NCBI GenBank assembly: GCA_011316305.1
Contig: SAUG01000030.1
Location: 310,001-374,000 of the forward strand
Source of the DNA: Rusavskia elegans
Taxonomy: Eukaryota > Ascomycota > Lecanoromycetes > Teloschistales > Teloschistaceae
Direction of reading: 5' to 3'
DNA length: 64,000 nucleotides
A model generated the notes under the pieces. It did not search any database and was not told the DNA's origin. It saw only the letters and a list, made by a program, of their open reading frames with translations. This document shows, one piece after another, positions 10,304 to 22,415 of this stretch; the stretch's first letter is position 1; the number at the start of each line of letters is the position of its first letter. The position numbers and the translations under genes are program-made.

Positions 10304-13300
10304 ATGATCGAGCTAAAAGGAGGTGAAGCGCCGTGACTCAAGCCGCTCAGCGCTCAAAGGGCTGATGAAGGATAGGCAAGACTGCACCACGTCTGCTTGA
10401 GGACCTCGACGCTTACGATCCCCGCCGGCCATCCACTACGGGCTGTAATTTACTTGTCAACCTCCCGAGGCAGCATGAGAACGACGAACTGCCGACTACG
10501 ATAGTCCGGCACAAAAATCAATGCAAACACCAGTGGGATGTAAAGAATAGCCAATGTCATCTGCCACTCATTATCGGGCGACCTGATCCGAATGCAGTCT
10601 CGACCGTTGCAGCTTTCTGCGAGCATTGCAGGTGCCACCTAAAGCTGTCAATCGAATTCCCTTCTGGAGGGGCATCGCCATGTCCGAGCCACGAGTCTCC
10701 GTTGCATCACTTCATCTACCGTGCCGAAGAATCACAACCTCGTACGAGACTCGGAAACGCAGCCAGGATCGATTATTCTGCGGGTTGGGAAGACCTGCTC
10801 TCGTTCCAGTGCTCCACCACAGAGTGCTCGGCCAAACTTAAGATACACACGAGATCACCTCACTTACGGCCAGAATGGATCGACCTATTGACCAACAAGG
10901 ACACCATCAAGTCAAGAGCTCAGAAGGCGATGTCGGATGACCCAGCTCGATTTGAAGGGCATGCTGTACCTTTCCCAAGCGAGGTTCTCTCAAACCTCCG
11001 GATATATATAGTGAATGCGTTGCAGGACAGCAGTCGTCGGCCGATTTCAGCCCACAACAAGAGATGGCTTTTATGTCTGGGTGATCCCTGCACCGAGCTC
11101 CTCGAGTACATCGGCTTCGTCCGCAAGGTAGGGCATGGGCATGCGTCAGAGACTTCTTTGCTGATTTACCCACTAGGACGATGAATGGCTCGTACCTTGT
11201 GCAGATACATCAGCAGCGGCTCCAGTTTCCAATCCGATCAACGTACTACTTGAGGATGTGGAAAAGGAGTTGCTTACACTCCTTCTGCAACAACCTGACG
11301 ATGAAAAGCGAGCCTTAAAAGTGCAGTATAGTCTGACAAGCGCATCGCAGTATTTCACAAAGGCTCTTGGCACGGAAAATTGTGAGATTGGCCTCAAATC
11401 AGGGGTAGCATTTTCTAATAAGGTGAAGATGACCGGAATCCTTCTTCGCGTACTAATACTTCTCACGAAGAAGAACATCCGTAAGTGACTTCCTCGTGTT
11501 ACTCATTTCCAAGCGGAGGTGTGCTGTTCTGACGTGTTCTTGCGACGAAGGTTCTATCCCAGCCTAGGAGCGAAGCTGGATTTTCGTGACGATCTCATCA
11601 AATTTGCTTACGAGCGACAGCTGATCTCGGATCCCGAAGGTACTCCATACTACCTCCAAGCTCTCCAGGGTATCGCAGCCGGTAGGAATAGCGAAGATTT
11701 GCAGACAACTGTGGCTATTGAAGCGTCCTCTGGCAAAGTCAGCGCGCACGATATTCGAAAGGCCTACAATGCCCTAGGTCTTGATTTAGGATCTGAGTAT
11801 CTGGATGATGATCATATCATCGGTACCTTTCAATCGCGTGCTGCAGATTCTCCTAGACAAGAACCTGATTTGCGAAGGGCTCTTCAGATTGTCGGACAAC
11901 ACCGCTGTAGTCAGAGCATCCAGTCCATGGCTTCCAAAAGTATGTGAGGCTGTTGTTGCTTCACTCCTTGGGTGAATGATGTGATGACTGACCGTGCGCA
12001 GCGGTGACCAATCTGGAGCAAGCGTTGTCATGGCTCGGAGCCACGGATGACATGGATGATAATTTTGTCGTTGCCATGTACAAAGTAAAAGTACGCTTCC
12101 ATTCTCGCACTCATATTTCCTTGAGCAAAGGATCACCTGCAAAGCACAAACTACTTACTGACACACATCATCTGCTCAGGAAGAAGAAAATCCAGCAGAA
12201 GAGGAGACGGCACGTCACGCGGTGTCTTTGATCGCGCAACATCGCAACAGTGGTGCATTGAAACAGTGGCTTGAGACCGGCGTTCTCGGTGAGGTTGACA
12301 TGGACGTGGGTCAAGCATACAACCGACTTCAGATTGATGATCGAACTATCGAAGACAGCTTTGTGCTTGCAACATTCGAGCTGAATTACCAGGAAGCACC
12401 TTCCCAAGCGGACGACCTACGGAGCGCGTTAAGAGCTATTGCTAAAGACAGAAAGTCTTCTCTCCTCAATAACTTCCTCAACAGTAGCATCGCAACAACA
12501 AATCATCCGCTCGCAGAATGGCCGGTCGGTCTCAGGAACATTGGCAATACATGCTATCTCAACAGTCTGCTGCAATTCTATTTCACCATCAAACCATTCC
12601 GTGACATCGTATTGGACTTCGACGCGTACAAGAGGGACGCTACTAAAAACAATCTTATGGAGAGCACAATAGGGTCGAGAATCGTGTCGAAGCAAGAAGT
12701 ACAACGCGCACAGAGATGTAAGTCTAAGATCGCCCAAGCGTCTCAGATTTGTCATCACTAAATTTCTGCCTAGTTGTCCGTGAGCTCCAGAAACTCTTCC
12801 AGGGCATGATCACTTCACCGACAGCTTTTATTGTGCCCGAACTAGAATTAGCGCGTCTCACACTTCTCAGCCAGCCTGCGGAAGCCGACCTCCGCCGAAG
12901 CTCTACGATAGGCGGTGATCGCCCATCCCTTGGAGAGATCAATGGAAGGCCAGTTATAGGTCCACTTGCTCTTCCTATATCTGATATAGCCGAGGATAAC
13001 ATCAACACGGATAGTAGAGCTGTTGAGAATGGGATCGAGTCTAGCGAGCCAACACTCTTAGGAAATGATCCAGCGGAAGATGCAACTGATCAGGACATGC
13101 CTGATCTAATACCCGAGCAGTCTCTGCAGCAATCGCAAAAGGGACCGATTCTGGATGACAAGGAGAACCTCCCACCGAGTGAAGCATCTACAGAGCGTTC
13201 CAATACAATCGAACATCTTGCCAATCCACTTGCAGAAGCTTCACCTTCTCAGACTACTGAGCAGCGTCCACTTACTGATGGAGATCACAAGCTTCCAGAT

Positions 13301-14675
13301 TTGCATAGTCCGAACGGAACCAAGGACGGCATCATCGAACCTCCAAGTCGACCACCCCCGTATCCACCGCGACCACAGCCAGAAGAAAACAAGGACAAAA
13401 TGATCAGGCAGGAAATCCAAATGGGTGCCCAGCAGGACGTGACGGAAGTAATTTCGAACGTGTTGTATCAACTGGAGTGTGCGATTAAAGCTACCTCCTT
13501 CGATCCATCAGGTGAGCAAATTGACCAGATCAAAGATATGTTCTTTGGGAAATCGAGATCGTATACCCAAAATCCTCGAGGCGATTTCGAGACAAAAGAG
13601 CAGTTCTTCTCTTACCTCTTTGTGGACGTGGCATCGGGCCCAAAAACCATCTACGAGGCTTTGGACGGCGCTTTCGATGTCCAGCAGGTGCAGGTGGACG
13701 GGACATACCAACCGCAATACTCGACAATCAGTCAGCTACCGCCGGTCCTCAACATCCTTGTGCAACGTGCGCAATACGATCAGACAAAGAGCTCCGCGTT
13801 CAAGTCCGTAAACCATTTGGACCTCGAAGAGACGATCTACTTGGATCGGTACATCGATTCGGACGACAAGGACCTGACACAGCGACGGACACAGTCGTGG
13901 GACTGGAAGCGCCAGCTTCGCCAGCTAGAGGCGCGAAGAGACGACCTGATGCAGACTGATGTGAGGGTTCGAGCTCTGTCAGGTCATAGGATTGGACTAA
14001 TTGCCGAGTAGCTCAAGATGGATGCGTCAGACCTTCTCAATACTACTGCAGGATGTCTGGATGAAATTTCCAAGGAGGGCGACATTGATGTAACAGCTGG
14101 TCTCCAAGAAGCTATCAAGGAGGCGGCTGTGGAAGCAAAGGAAGAACTTGATTGTAATGATGCAACACTTGCAGGCTACTGGAACATATGCTGACTGCTG
14201 ACTAGCCATCAAGACTCTGATCAAGGACTTGACCGCCAATATCCGCAGCCAATTTGTTGACCGGCGGAAACTCCCGTATCGCCTCCAGTCCGCCTTTATA
14301 CACCGTGGCACTGCCACCTCTGGTCACTACTGGATCTACATCCGAGACTTCAAACAGGACTTGTGGCGCGAGTACAACGACGAGACAGTTTCGGCGGTCA
14401 CCAAAGTGTCACAGATTTTCGATGAAGATAAAAACCCCGGCAGACCGGCCACGCCTTATTTCCTCGTCTACGTGAGAGACGACTTGAAGGACGAGTTTGT
14501 TGACCCGGTTTGTCGTGACGTCCCAGAGCAACCTGAGACTCAGAATGCTGCGATGAACGATGTTCCGGATCACTTTGCTGAATCATACACGGCGCCCTTG
14601 CAGGATGGACAAGGTACGACGGCCGTGAGCGGGAACTGGTTCGAAGCTGACTATGTCAAGCCTCAGCAATGGTGA
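10304..14675 (+). CDS. UBP2: Ubiquitin-specific protease Ubp2 (USP family)
   Basis: The model has nine exons: 10304-10322, 10376-11127, 11177-11480, 11568-11939, 12002-12090, 12180-12717, 12774-13960, 14012-14153 and 14206-14675. All phases close, giving 1,290 residues, close to yeast Ubp2 (~1,270). The N-terminal region has a GKTAPRLLEDL block, a Cys pair (FCEHCRCHL) and SPLHHFIY, typical of fungal Ubp2. The USP Cys box is NIGNTCYLNSLLQFYF (catalytic Cys near 637) and the His box is HRGTATSGHYWIYIRD (His near 1175). A long acidic insert separates them, as in this subfamily. Yeast Ubp2 removes K63-linked chains and opposes the ligase Rsp5 in trafficking. Least certain points are the 19-nt first exon (MIELKG), exon 4's acceptor (an alternative at 11513 keeps frame) and the donor at 12090 (alternative 12084). 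Confidence 0.9.
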
Positions 14676-15099
14676 ACGGAACTTTCTCTTCTTGAATCTC
14701 TTGTTTATGTTCTTGTGGATATTGGGGGGTGGAAACGCCCCAGGGGACGGGCTACTCTGCATTTATCCCTCACGGGTCGATGTAAATGGATACCTGAGTA
14801 TGTTTGCATAGCGTTGGAGCTCTGGACCTCGGATTACCCCATTTTGGAACGTGAATAATAGCAGCGGCGGTATACAAACAAGGAATGACGTTGCAGCGTA
14901 GTTCGAGAAGCATCGAAGCACCAAAGCAGCGAAACACTGATCGAAATCTTGAATATCAACTGGTCCTTGCCCTTTATATATGACTAAACGTGGCATTGTA
15001 CAAGGCTTGCCCGATTGACCGCGAGAGTGCCGCTCGCCAACGCCGAATCATGCCAGAAACCTCCAGTCATGTCCACCCACGGACTCTCCGGCTCATGTG
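14676..15099. other. Intergenic region between convergent genes
   Basis: This is the 3' flank of UBP2 (+) and of the NDUFS8-type gene (-). No coding or RNA feature was recognised. Confidence 0.5.
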
Positions 15100-15892
15100 C
15101 TATCGATATGGTGCATCCGCCCTAGCGGCCGCGGCCAACTCAGGCTCCCATTTATCCCCATTCGCCAGCAGCTTCTCCTTGTTATACAACAGCTCCTCCC
15201 TTGTCTCGGTGGCATACTCGGCATTTGGGCTTTCGACAATGGCATCCACGGGGCAACTTTCCTGGCAGAAGCCGCAGTAGATGCATTTGGTCATGTCGAT
15301 GTCGTAGCGGGTGGTGCGACGCGAGCCGTCCTCGCGCTCTTCGGCCTCAATGGTGATGGCGCTGGCGGGGCAGATAGCTTCGCAGAGCTTGCAGGCAATG
15401 CAGCGTTCTTCGCCTGTGGGGTAGCGGCGCAGTGCGTGTTCGCCGCGGAAACGGGGAGAGATGGGTCCTTTTTCGAAAGGGTAGTAGATTGTGTATCTGT
15501 TGGTTCGTTCATGATGCCGTTAGACTTTCGTTCGTTCCTGCTGCAACGAGTGCTATCATTGAGAAGAGGTGCGTAGGGAGAGGAGACACTCACGGGGGGC
15601 GGAAGAATTGCTCCAGTACGACGTACATGCCGCGGATCATCTCGGTCAGCAGGAAGTATTTACCGGCTTTGTCCATGGGGCTTTCGCTGTTTTCGTCCCA
15701 TCGTTTTGTGCGTGGTAGTCGGAAGCCTGAAGGTGGTGGTCCGGCGGGTGTGGCTGCTCGAATGGCGGAGGTTGAGAACGCGGCGGTGGCAATGGAGTTG
15801 GGTGGTGAAGATCGGGCGCAGAGGAGGCTACTGATAGGGATAGAGGTTGGCCGTGCTCTTGCGAATATTGTGAGGGATCTTGTCGCCGCCAT
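15100..15892 (-). CDS. Complex I 23-kDa iron-sulfur subunit (NDUFS8/TYKY/NuoI)
   Basis: The model has two exons on the minus strand (15892-15594, 15496-15100) with a 97-nt intron, giving 231 residues. The N-terminus is an Arg/Ser-rich, acid-free mitochondrial presequence ([13 protein letters not shown]). The core carries the two bacterial-type ferredoxin motifs [12 protein letters not shown] and [12 protein letters not shown], which coordinate clusters N6a and N6b in the hydrophilic arm of complex [22 protein letters not shown], which precedes the first motif, is nearly invariant in NDUFS8. The start is the first ATG of the frame (15892); upstream codons in frame contain no ATG. It is transcribed head-to-head with the acyl carrier protein gene, whose product is also a complex I component. 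Confidence 0.95.
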
Positions 15893-16141
15893 TGTGGTGA
15901 TTTTGGCAATGATGTGGCAAAACAAGAAAGAAAGTTGGAAAGGTTGTAACGAATGTCGCTTGAGGTGTAATCGATACTGAATGCGTCTGATTGGCTACAA
16001 GACAGACGAAAGAGCCGCTAGCGCAATTGATGCCGATGGACGGATGGACGAGCTTTTGAATCATCATCACTGCAGCAGACTGCTGCACGAGTCCAGAACC
16101 TTGACCTGCCCTGAACCTCCCAGCTTCGCAAATCTCTCAAG
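15893..16141. promoter_or_regulatory. 249-bp bidirectional promoter region, NDUFS8-type gene / mitochondrial ACP
   Basis: The two start codons are 249 bp apart and point away from each other, so both promoters must lie in this interval. No TATA box is obvious. The shared interval would suit co-regulation of two complex I components (inference). Confidence 0.55.
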
Positions 16142-16791
16142 ATGATTCGTGCCGCGCTTTTACACAACGTCCGATGTGTCTCACGGACCGCCCTGAGACC
16201 GCAATCACTGGCGACGCGAACAGTCACACCCTGTTTCTCCACTCAAACCGCCATTTACATCCCCAACAAGCTTCCCCAGTCAGCGAGATGGTACTCGGCG
16301 CCGGCAGGGTTATCGAAGCCCGAGGTGGAGGGGAGGATAATGGATCTCCTGAAGGGTTTTGATAAAGTCAGTATAGTTACATCATATCATTTAGTTACCG
16401 TCTAATGTCCATCTTCTAGGTCACCGACCAAGCAAAGGTATAATCAGACACTACCTAAACAGGCTACGCATGGGACGATTAAGATGCTTTTCACAGGTTT
16501 CCGGAACGTCACATTTCTCCAACGATCTAGGTTTGGATAGCTTGGACACGGTAGAAGTCGTCATGGCGATAGAAGAGGTACATCTTCCCCCGATTTCGGC
16601 CCACAAGCTCCGCTTAGATTTGCGTGCAGGAATTCAGCATTGAAATACCCGACAAGGAAGCCGACGCCATTCACAGCAGTAAGTACCTCACGATACCAGT
16701 GTGACGATTGGGTAGGATTGACCCCTCAATCACAGTCGATAAGGCGGTGGAGTATATACTTTCTCAACCTGACGGCAAGCTTGCTCTTTAA
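16142..16791 (+). CDS. Mitochondrial acyl carrier protein (NDUFAB1-type, complex I ACP)
   Basis: The model has five exons (16142-16366, 16420-16437, 16497-16577, 16630-16678, 16736-16791), giving 142 residues. The N-terminal ~55 residues form an Arg-rich mitochondrial presequence. The mature part is a four-helix ACP with FSNDLGLDSLDTVEVVMAIE; the serine of the DSL motif (about Ser96) is the 4'-phosphopantetheine attachment site. The protein serves mitochondrial type II fatty acid and lipoate synthesis and is an accessory subunit of complex I that docks LYR proteins. Exon 2 is only 18 nt (VTDQAK), confirmed by exact frame and by the conserved sequence around it. The intron 1 donor, GTCAGT, is slightly off consensus. 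Confidence 0.93.
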
Positions 16792-17321
16792 TCCCCCCTT
16801 AATGTCACTGACTGAAGGTACAGCACACTGAGGAGAACAGGGGCTGGCAGGCGAAGCGCTGGTGTGTTTGTAGGGGCTTGAGGTGTTAGCAAGGCATATG
16901 TAGTATATCCCGCCGATACACCTCACAAATTTTTACTCCAAGGCACCGTAGAAGCAATCGCTTGTCATTCAGTGGGACATATGACGTGAGGACTCAATGC
17001 CAAATCTAGATACATAGAAAGAAATTCAGCCCTAGGAGAGCGAATGCGCCTTGGCATTGAGATGTATTCCTCCTGAACAACAAATCTTGCGAACTTGGTA
17101 CAACCAGAATCCTGCGACAAAGCCTGGCTCAGCCTCCGTAGAATTGGTCTGAATCTGATACAAATCTTCTGATGAATGCATGAATTGCTCGAGGATCTAC
17201 CAGCGTCAATTATCTGGATTTCCCCCTCACGCACAATCTTACCCACGCGACCACCATAGCCATCTCCGAAAACCTCCCCACATCAAGGAAGCTCGCCTCC
17301 GCATTGGGGAAATAGCCGATC
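16792..17321. other. Intergenic region, ACP 3' flank and VPS74 promoter
   Basis: About 530 bp with no recognised coding or RNA feature. Confidence 0.45.
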
Positions 17322-18598
17322 ATGGCTTCGGCAGGGGGGCTTACTCGACGCCGAGGAGGTGGTGGAGGAGCTGAAGATGAGGACACGAGCAGAGTTGCCT
17401 CGCCAGCACCTAAGAACACATCATCCACCGAGAGCCGTGCGCCAGAAACGTCCTACACCGGAGGCGAGAATGGACACAAGATAGCATTTGACCCGCGGGA
17501 CATCAACGAAAGCGCAGAGAGGAGCAAGCAACCGAAGCTCACTTTGATGGAGGAGGTACTTCTAATGGGATTGAAGGACAAGCAGGTTTGCAATGCGTGA
17601 ATAGCCCTACGCATTTACGTATAGCTGACTCGTGGGATACAAGGGCTATCTTTCATTTTGGAACGACAATATCTCGTACGCTTTACGGGGCTGCATAGTC
17701 ATCGAGTTAGCTTTCAGAGGGCGCATCAGCATGCAGAAGGACTCCTCAAGACGTCGTTTCCCATTAGCCGACAGGGTAATTGAGGTCATCGACGATACCC
17801 TCACTGGGGAGGTACTGCTTGATGAAGCATTGAAGATGATGAAAACGAGTGAGAAAATGAGTGTCAGCTCGTGGATAGATCTTATGAGTGGTGGGCAAAA
17901 ATTGGTCGCGAAGTATAAAGGAGCCATACTGATCTGCTCGTGCTAACAGGCGAGACGTGGAATTTGATGAAGATCGGATACCAGTTGAAACAAGTTCGCG
18001 AACGCCTAGCCAAAGGTCTTGTGGACAAAGGCATTCTCCGGACCGAAAAGCGCAACTTCCTCCTTTTCGACATGGCCACCCACCCAGTGGCGGACGGTGG
18101 TGCAAAAGACGAGATCAGGCGTCGTGTACGGACTGTTTTAACCAATCGGACGGTCATGCTACCAGGCACTCAATTCCTTCCAGAAGACGCAGAATTCCGA
18201 TACATTCGGACGATCTCGATGATCTGCGCAGCATACGCGGCCAATGTTCTTGAGAACGCGCTTGCTTCACTGGGACACGAGTCAAGAGAAAGAGCCTTTG
18301 CGCAAGTGGATGAACTTCTTGCGGACTACTCGCAATGGCCGTTCGGCAAGCGGGCCGGTGGATCACAAGGTATAGGTCAGAATCTGGGGCAAGTGGTCTC
18401 GGATGAGGTCAGTAAAAACAAAGACAAAGAATTGCAACTGGAGGTACGTATCTCCAAGGGTCTCCTCTCACAGCCCGAAGACTCCCAGCCACCGGCAAGA
18501 CGCCATTGATTCTCATCGCATGACTGGCTGACTCAATTGACGTACAGGTTGTGGCAGCATGTTTAAGCGTCTTCACAAGGCTAGATTCTTTGCTATGA
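17322..18598 (+). CDS. VPS74: Golgi phosphoprotein 3 homologue Vps74
   Basis: The model has four exons (17322-17585, 17644-17890, 17950-18443, 18548-18598), giving 351 residues, close to yeast Vps74 (345). The N-terminus is a Gly/Arg-rich unstructured stretch ([10 protein letters not shown]) of the kind that contacts coatomer. The GPP34 domain follows with [33 protein letters not shown] split over exons 1 and 2, and ends with the conserved [16 protein letters not shown] tail encoded by the small last exon. The family binds phosphatidylinositol-4-phosphate on the Golgi and retains glycosyltransferases by linking them to COPI vesicles. The exon 3-4 intron is 104 nt, the longest in the gene. Confidence 0.93.
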
Positions 18599-21108
18599 TC
18601 GTCATTACAGTTTGGGACCAAGCCGTCGGACATATCGTGAGAGCAAACGCCACCCGTCCGAGAGAGGACGGATTCGGGCTACGAAATCTTTTGGTGTTTG
18701 TGGGTTGCCTTTCCAGGCCACATATTGGGGCCATGTCGCAAATGTTGTGCTTTATCTTGTCGATCAGAGGTCTGAGACGCAGGGCCTTGGGAAAGGGGAC
18801 CTTTGAAATAATCCCGTGGTTCACGATCGAGCAATATAAGCTTTGGTCTGCGGCATCGTATGCCTGCCATACGGCAGATGTGTCTGCAAGTTACAGCGAT
18901 CGCTCCGTCGCCCATCTGCATTTGGATTATGAGCTATCAAGGTCTGTGCACGGCAGGAGGAAGACAAATCGCAAGGCTTGCCGAGAGCACCTCCGTCTGG
19001 CCGGCATCATCGAGCATGGTCGGAGGTTACAATACCGATCCCACGAACGACGTCTCAAACCAAGCAGATCTCCCACACGGCCAAGGCATTTGCGCTGAGA
19101 GTGTGCGACATGGAATGCCGGGCTCGCACCGTTCCCAGGAACGAGGTTGATGGGATCTCATCTGTACTCCTAGCGCCAGATCTGGTGGCACCTCGGGCAA
19201 ATGTAGGTGTGTATCTACCCGTAAAACAGATTATTAGCATGGACCTTAGCATGTGCTATCCGCAGAAGTAGTATGCATGAGCCTTGACCCTGCTTGCGCT
19301 GGGTCTTGCTAAGGATGTGTGCCAGGACAAGTCGATGATTGGCTTACACGCCGCCTGCCGCACAAATCGATGGTTGAGCTCTGAGGGCAAAGAGGTTGGT
19401 GCGACAGCAAGCGGAAGAAATTTGCTGTCGCCCTATCAGCATGCGTGGGCTTCAGTAACTATCTACTGAGATCCAGGCTTATGAAAGCCGTCTGCTGCTA
19501 TCTCTGAACAGCGTTGATTGAAGACCGATTTCTTATCACACGCCCTCAACGGTGGTCGGAACGCGTCGTTCTTGAGGATACTATTATTAATGATTACTCG
19601 CCGTATTCACGGACTTGAACTTTGCAATCTCCGTCGTTGTTGGTCTCGCGGGTTAGCCGACACGTCCGGCAGGACCGATACGATCTCGGCTCGTTTTCGT
19701 ATTAGGAACGGGATGGCAACTAATGATGCGAACCCCCTACCCTACTCCATGCTCCAATCGTATGGCCTGGCCATGTGCCGATACTGCAAGACAATAAACT
19801 TTGGCATGGGTATGCAAGATCGACGTAGCTCTTACGAAAGAAAGCAAGGGATGCAGGTGACAGTGCACAGATCGATAGACACGTCGACCGTTTTTAGACA
19901 GGACCCTGACACTAACGATCTAAGCGGCCTCCTGAAAGGTACCCTGTGTGGGCCACAAGCCCGCCCACGGCTTCCCGTGCGGCTTTCCAACCCTTGCCGA
20001 GGCATGTCTGAAGTGCCGCCGATGTTGTGGAGGGACAGGTGCTTGCTCGTGAGGAGGGAACGCGAATGTTTTGACGGTTTGTGGCAGCGATCGGAATGGG
20101 GAGCCACTTGGTACCATTGACCCGCGACGGCCGTTTGCACATCCCCAGGAGCGTGTGATGTAACAAGCCATCATTGGCGGAGCAAAGTGGATCCTCATCG
20201 AGATTACCAGCAGGTTCGGTTATCTCAGTGAGATCGCTTTAGACAGCATCGGGTAGGGATGTACTAGCGTTAAGCAGATCCAATGCTGTGAGTGGTCAAC
20301 CTAATCTCTCGGAAGATCATCAAGCCGTGCTCCACTGGTCCAAGACCCACTGACGAATCTTGGACCCTCTGGGACCCTGGGCTAAATAGCGAGCTGATTT
20401 CTGTGGCCCCCTCTTCTTCCAAGATTCTCCCCGGATCCAACTCGGCCACCTTTCCGCTTGGGATCCAATTTGTCAGTTCATTAGCTCGGCCCTCGCGACA
20501 GGGTCCAATCCGGCTTGTCTTTTAACACCCACCCTTCCTGCTTTTCGACCCCAAGCCTTCGATTTAGCTAAGGCTGGATATTGTCCTCAAAGGTTTTCTG
20601 AATCAACTCCAAGACTCTGTTCATATATCACTACCTCTGCTTCTGCCATTGGTGACAGTGGCGGTCGACAGATCCAAGCCATCGGGTACATCGGCAGTGC
20701 TAAGCCTTTAGATCCACTCTGCAAGATCCGAGGCCCTTCAGATCGCGCTCCTCCTGTCATCGCCCGCATCAAACCAAGGGTCCAGACAATTGACACTCTC
20801 GGTCGCTATATATTGGCCCAGGCATCGCTATCATCACAACGCAGGCTATTCGCGTACCTGATTCCCTCGATAAGAACAGCTGGAGGCATTGAGTTGCTAC
20901 CATCATACTTGGTCTCTACCATCGATCCAAGACGACCACCAACAGATCACGCGCTTTCCCCAATTCTCTCATATATTGAGCTTTTTTTTTTTTTTTTTTT
21001 CTCAGCCGTTGGCATCTTCTGAAACCCTGTTCGAGCTTTCCTGCAATTGGCCGCTCGTCTCATTAAGCATCCTCCGGTGACCACAGAGCATAGCTCTTCG
21101 TCATTAGT
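18599..21108. other. 2.5-kb gene-poor interval with long CT-rich leader of the next gene
   Basis: Several ORFs of 60-200 codons occur (the largest at 19518-20120, +), but none has a recognisable motif, a codon pattern unlike chance, or splice-linked neighbours that I can support. The last ~600 bp before 21109 become pyrimidine-rich, typical of fungal promoters and long 5' UTRs. An unannotated lineage-specific gene cannot be excluded. Confidence 0.35.
20982..21000 (+). repeat. Poly-T tract (19 T)
   Basis: An uninterrupted run of 19 T lies ~110 bp upstream of the ATG at 21109. Poly(dT) tracts in fungal promoters often exclude nucleosomes; its length is also prone to slippage. Confidence 0.9.
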
Positions 21109-22415
21109 ATGCCTCCTCAACGGTCAATTCCGCCATCAAAGGCGGTCAAGACCGAAAGAACCCATGAAGAGAATCAGGAACGGTTGGTCATGATTGCAAG
21201 AACGAGGTTCGACATATGCTAAAACTCATCAGGGCATATATTGCGGCATCCCGACGAAGTGATCGAAGTCTTGAGGCGAGAGTAGAGTCCGCGAGAAGAG
21301 CTTCTGAAATCCATAAAAGACGGACTGGTCGTTCTTTGCGAGTCACCGAGCAGGACGTGGTCAACGAGGAAATGTACGAAGAGGAAGACGATGACCTACC
21401 CATGCAATACAGGAGACTCACCGCTCATCTTCAAACTGGCTCTGCCGACTTCAACCGACGGCTGTCGGCCTATTTGACCAACCACGTTGCCATGAGATCT
21501 GCTCTAGACCAGGCGATAACCAACTCCTACGCCCAACAGTACCCCAACGCTCCCCAATTTGCTCACAATCAAGCGCCGATGTATCCTTCGCCCTTCATGC
21601 ATCAGGGTATGACACCAGTCCAATCACCCCAGTCATACTTGCAATCGCCATATTCATCGGCAAACACCGCCAACTTTCGTCCTTCGTCTGCGCGTCCCGT
21701 TTCCACCACAAACCATCACTCGCCGTCTGGTTACGGCCAGAGCCCAACCACCTCAAGCCCAGTTGATGCCCCTGACCAACGGAGATCATCCAAGTCGGCA
21801 TCCCCGGCAGCTGTACGGACCCCCCAGTCTACGCATACCCGCCCGTCGCTACCTCAATTAGCAACGTCTCGTCAGCCTCCGCCAGATTCGATCTCTTCGC
21901 AACTCCCGGTGTCCATACAGCCACAGCAGGTGCCACCGACCCCAACGTCGATGTACAGTCCTCAGGAATTGGGTTCCTTTACCACTTCGCTACCACCTGA
22001 GTCTCAGATGCTTCTCGGTACAACTCTCGATGTCAAAGATCCTATGAATTCCATCCTCATGGGCGGTAACGACGGCTTCGCACAGTCCTACTGGGCTTCG
22101 GCCTTTGGTGCTTCCACCAAACCTCGAAACTTCCATCCATCCTACGACGGGATGAGTGCAACCCTTGCACCTAGCGCTCTCGACATGCCTTCACACTCCA
22201 TGAGCCACAACCTCTTCCAACAGATGTCGTCAATGCCAACCACCAATCCATCTTTTTTGTCCTTTGACGGCAATATGCCTGAGTATTCGAAAGGCTTTTA
22301 CCAAAATAACAATGCTCCCAGCTCACATGGCAGTGGCACTGTAACACCTGGTGTTCTCGAGGGGGGCTGGGATGCCTTTATCAATGATAACTCATGGGCC
22401 GAGAATACGACATGA
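21109..22415 (+). CDS. Conserved fungal Gln/Pro/Ser-rich protein, unknown role
   Basis: The model has two exons (21109-21182, 21233-22415; 50-nt intron), giving 418 residues. The N-terminal ~110 residues look like the conserved core: AYIAASRRSDRSLEARVESA, HKRRTGRSLRVTEQDVVNEE, an acidic EEEDDDLP stretch and YRRLTAHLQTGSADFNRRL with a helical LTNHVAMRSALDQAI. The rest is low-complexity Pro/Ser/Gln sequence of the kind found in activation domains. The tail is acidic and aromatic (GGWDAFINDNSWAENTT). I recall this arrangement as a widespread Pezizomycotina family with no assigned biochemical function. The composition suggests a nuclear regulator, but no DNA-binding domain is visible. The start is set by the first exon joining exactly to the conserved AYIAASRR. 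Confidence 0.75.

Noticed and set aside
9986..10638. Minus-strand ORFs that look like a small membrane protein or transporter fragment
   Set aside because: The part at 10450-10638 is antisense to the true UBP2 exon 2, whose translation matches conserved Ubp2 sequence; the part at 9986-10294 shows no motif.
19518..20120. 200-codon plus-strand ORF
   Set aside because: No start context, no domain and no sequence character typical of fungal proteins (rich in Arg/Cys/Trp as in random GC-balanced frames); equally long ORFs exist on the opposite strand.
20982..21000. Poly-T tract as a Pol III terminator of an upstream small RNA
   Set aside because: No A-box/B-box pair is found upstream; the tract lies in a pyrimidine-rich promoter of a protein-coding gene.
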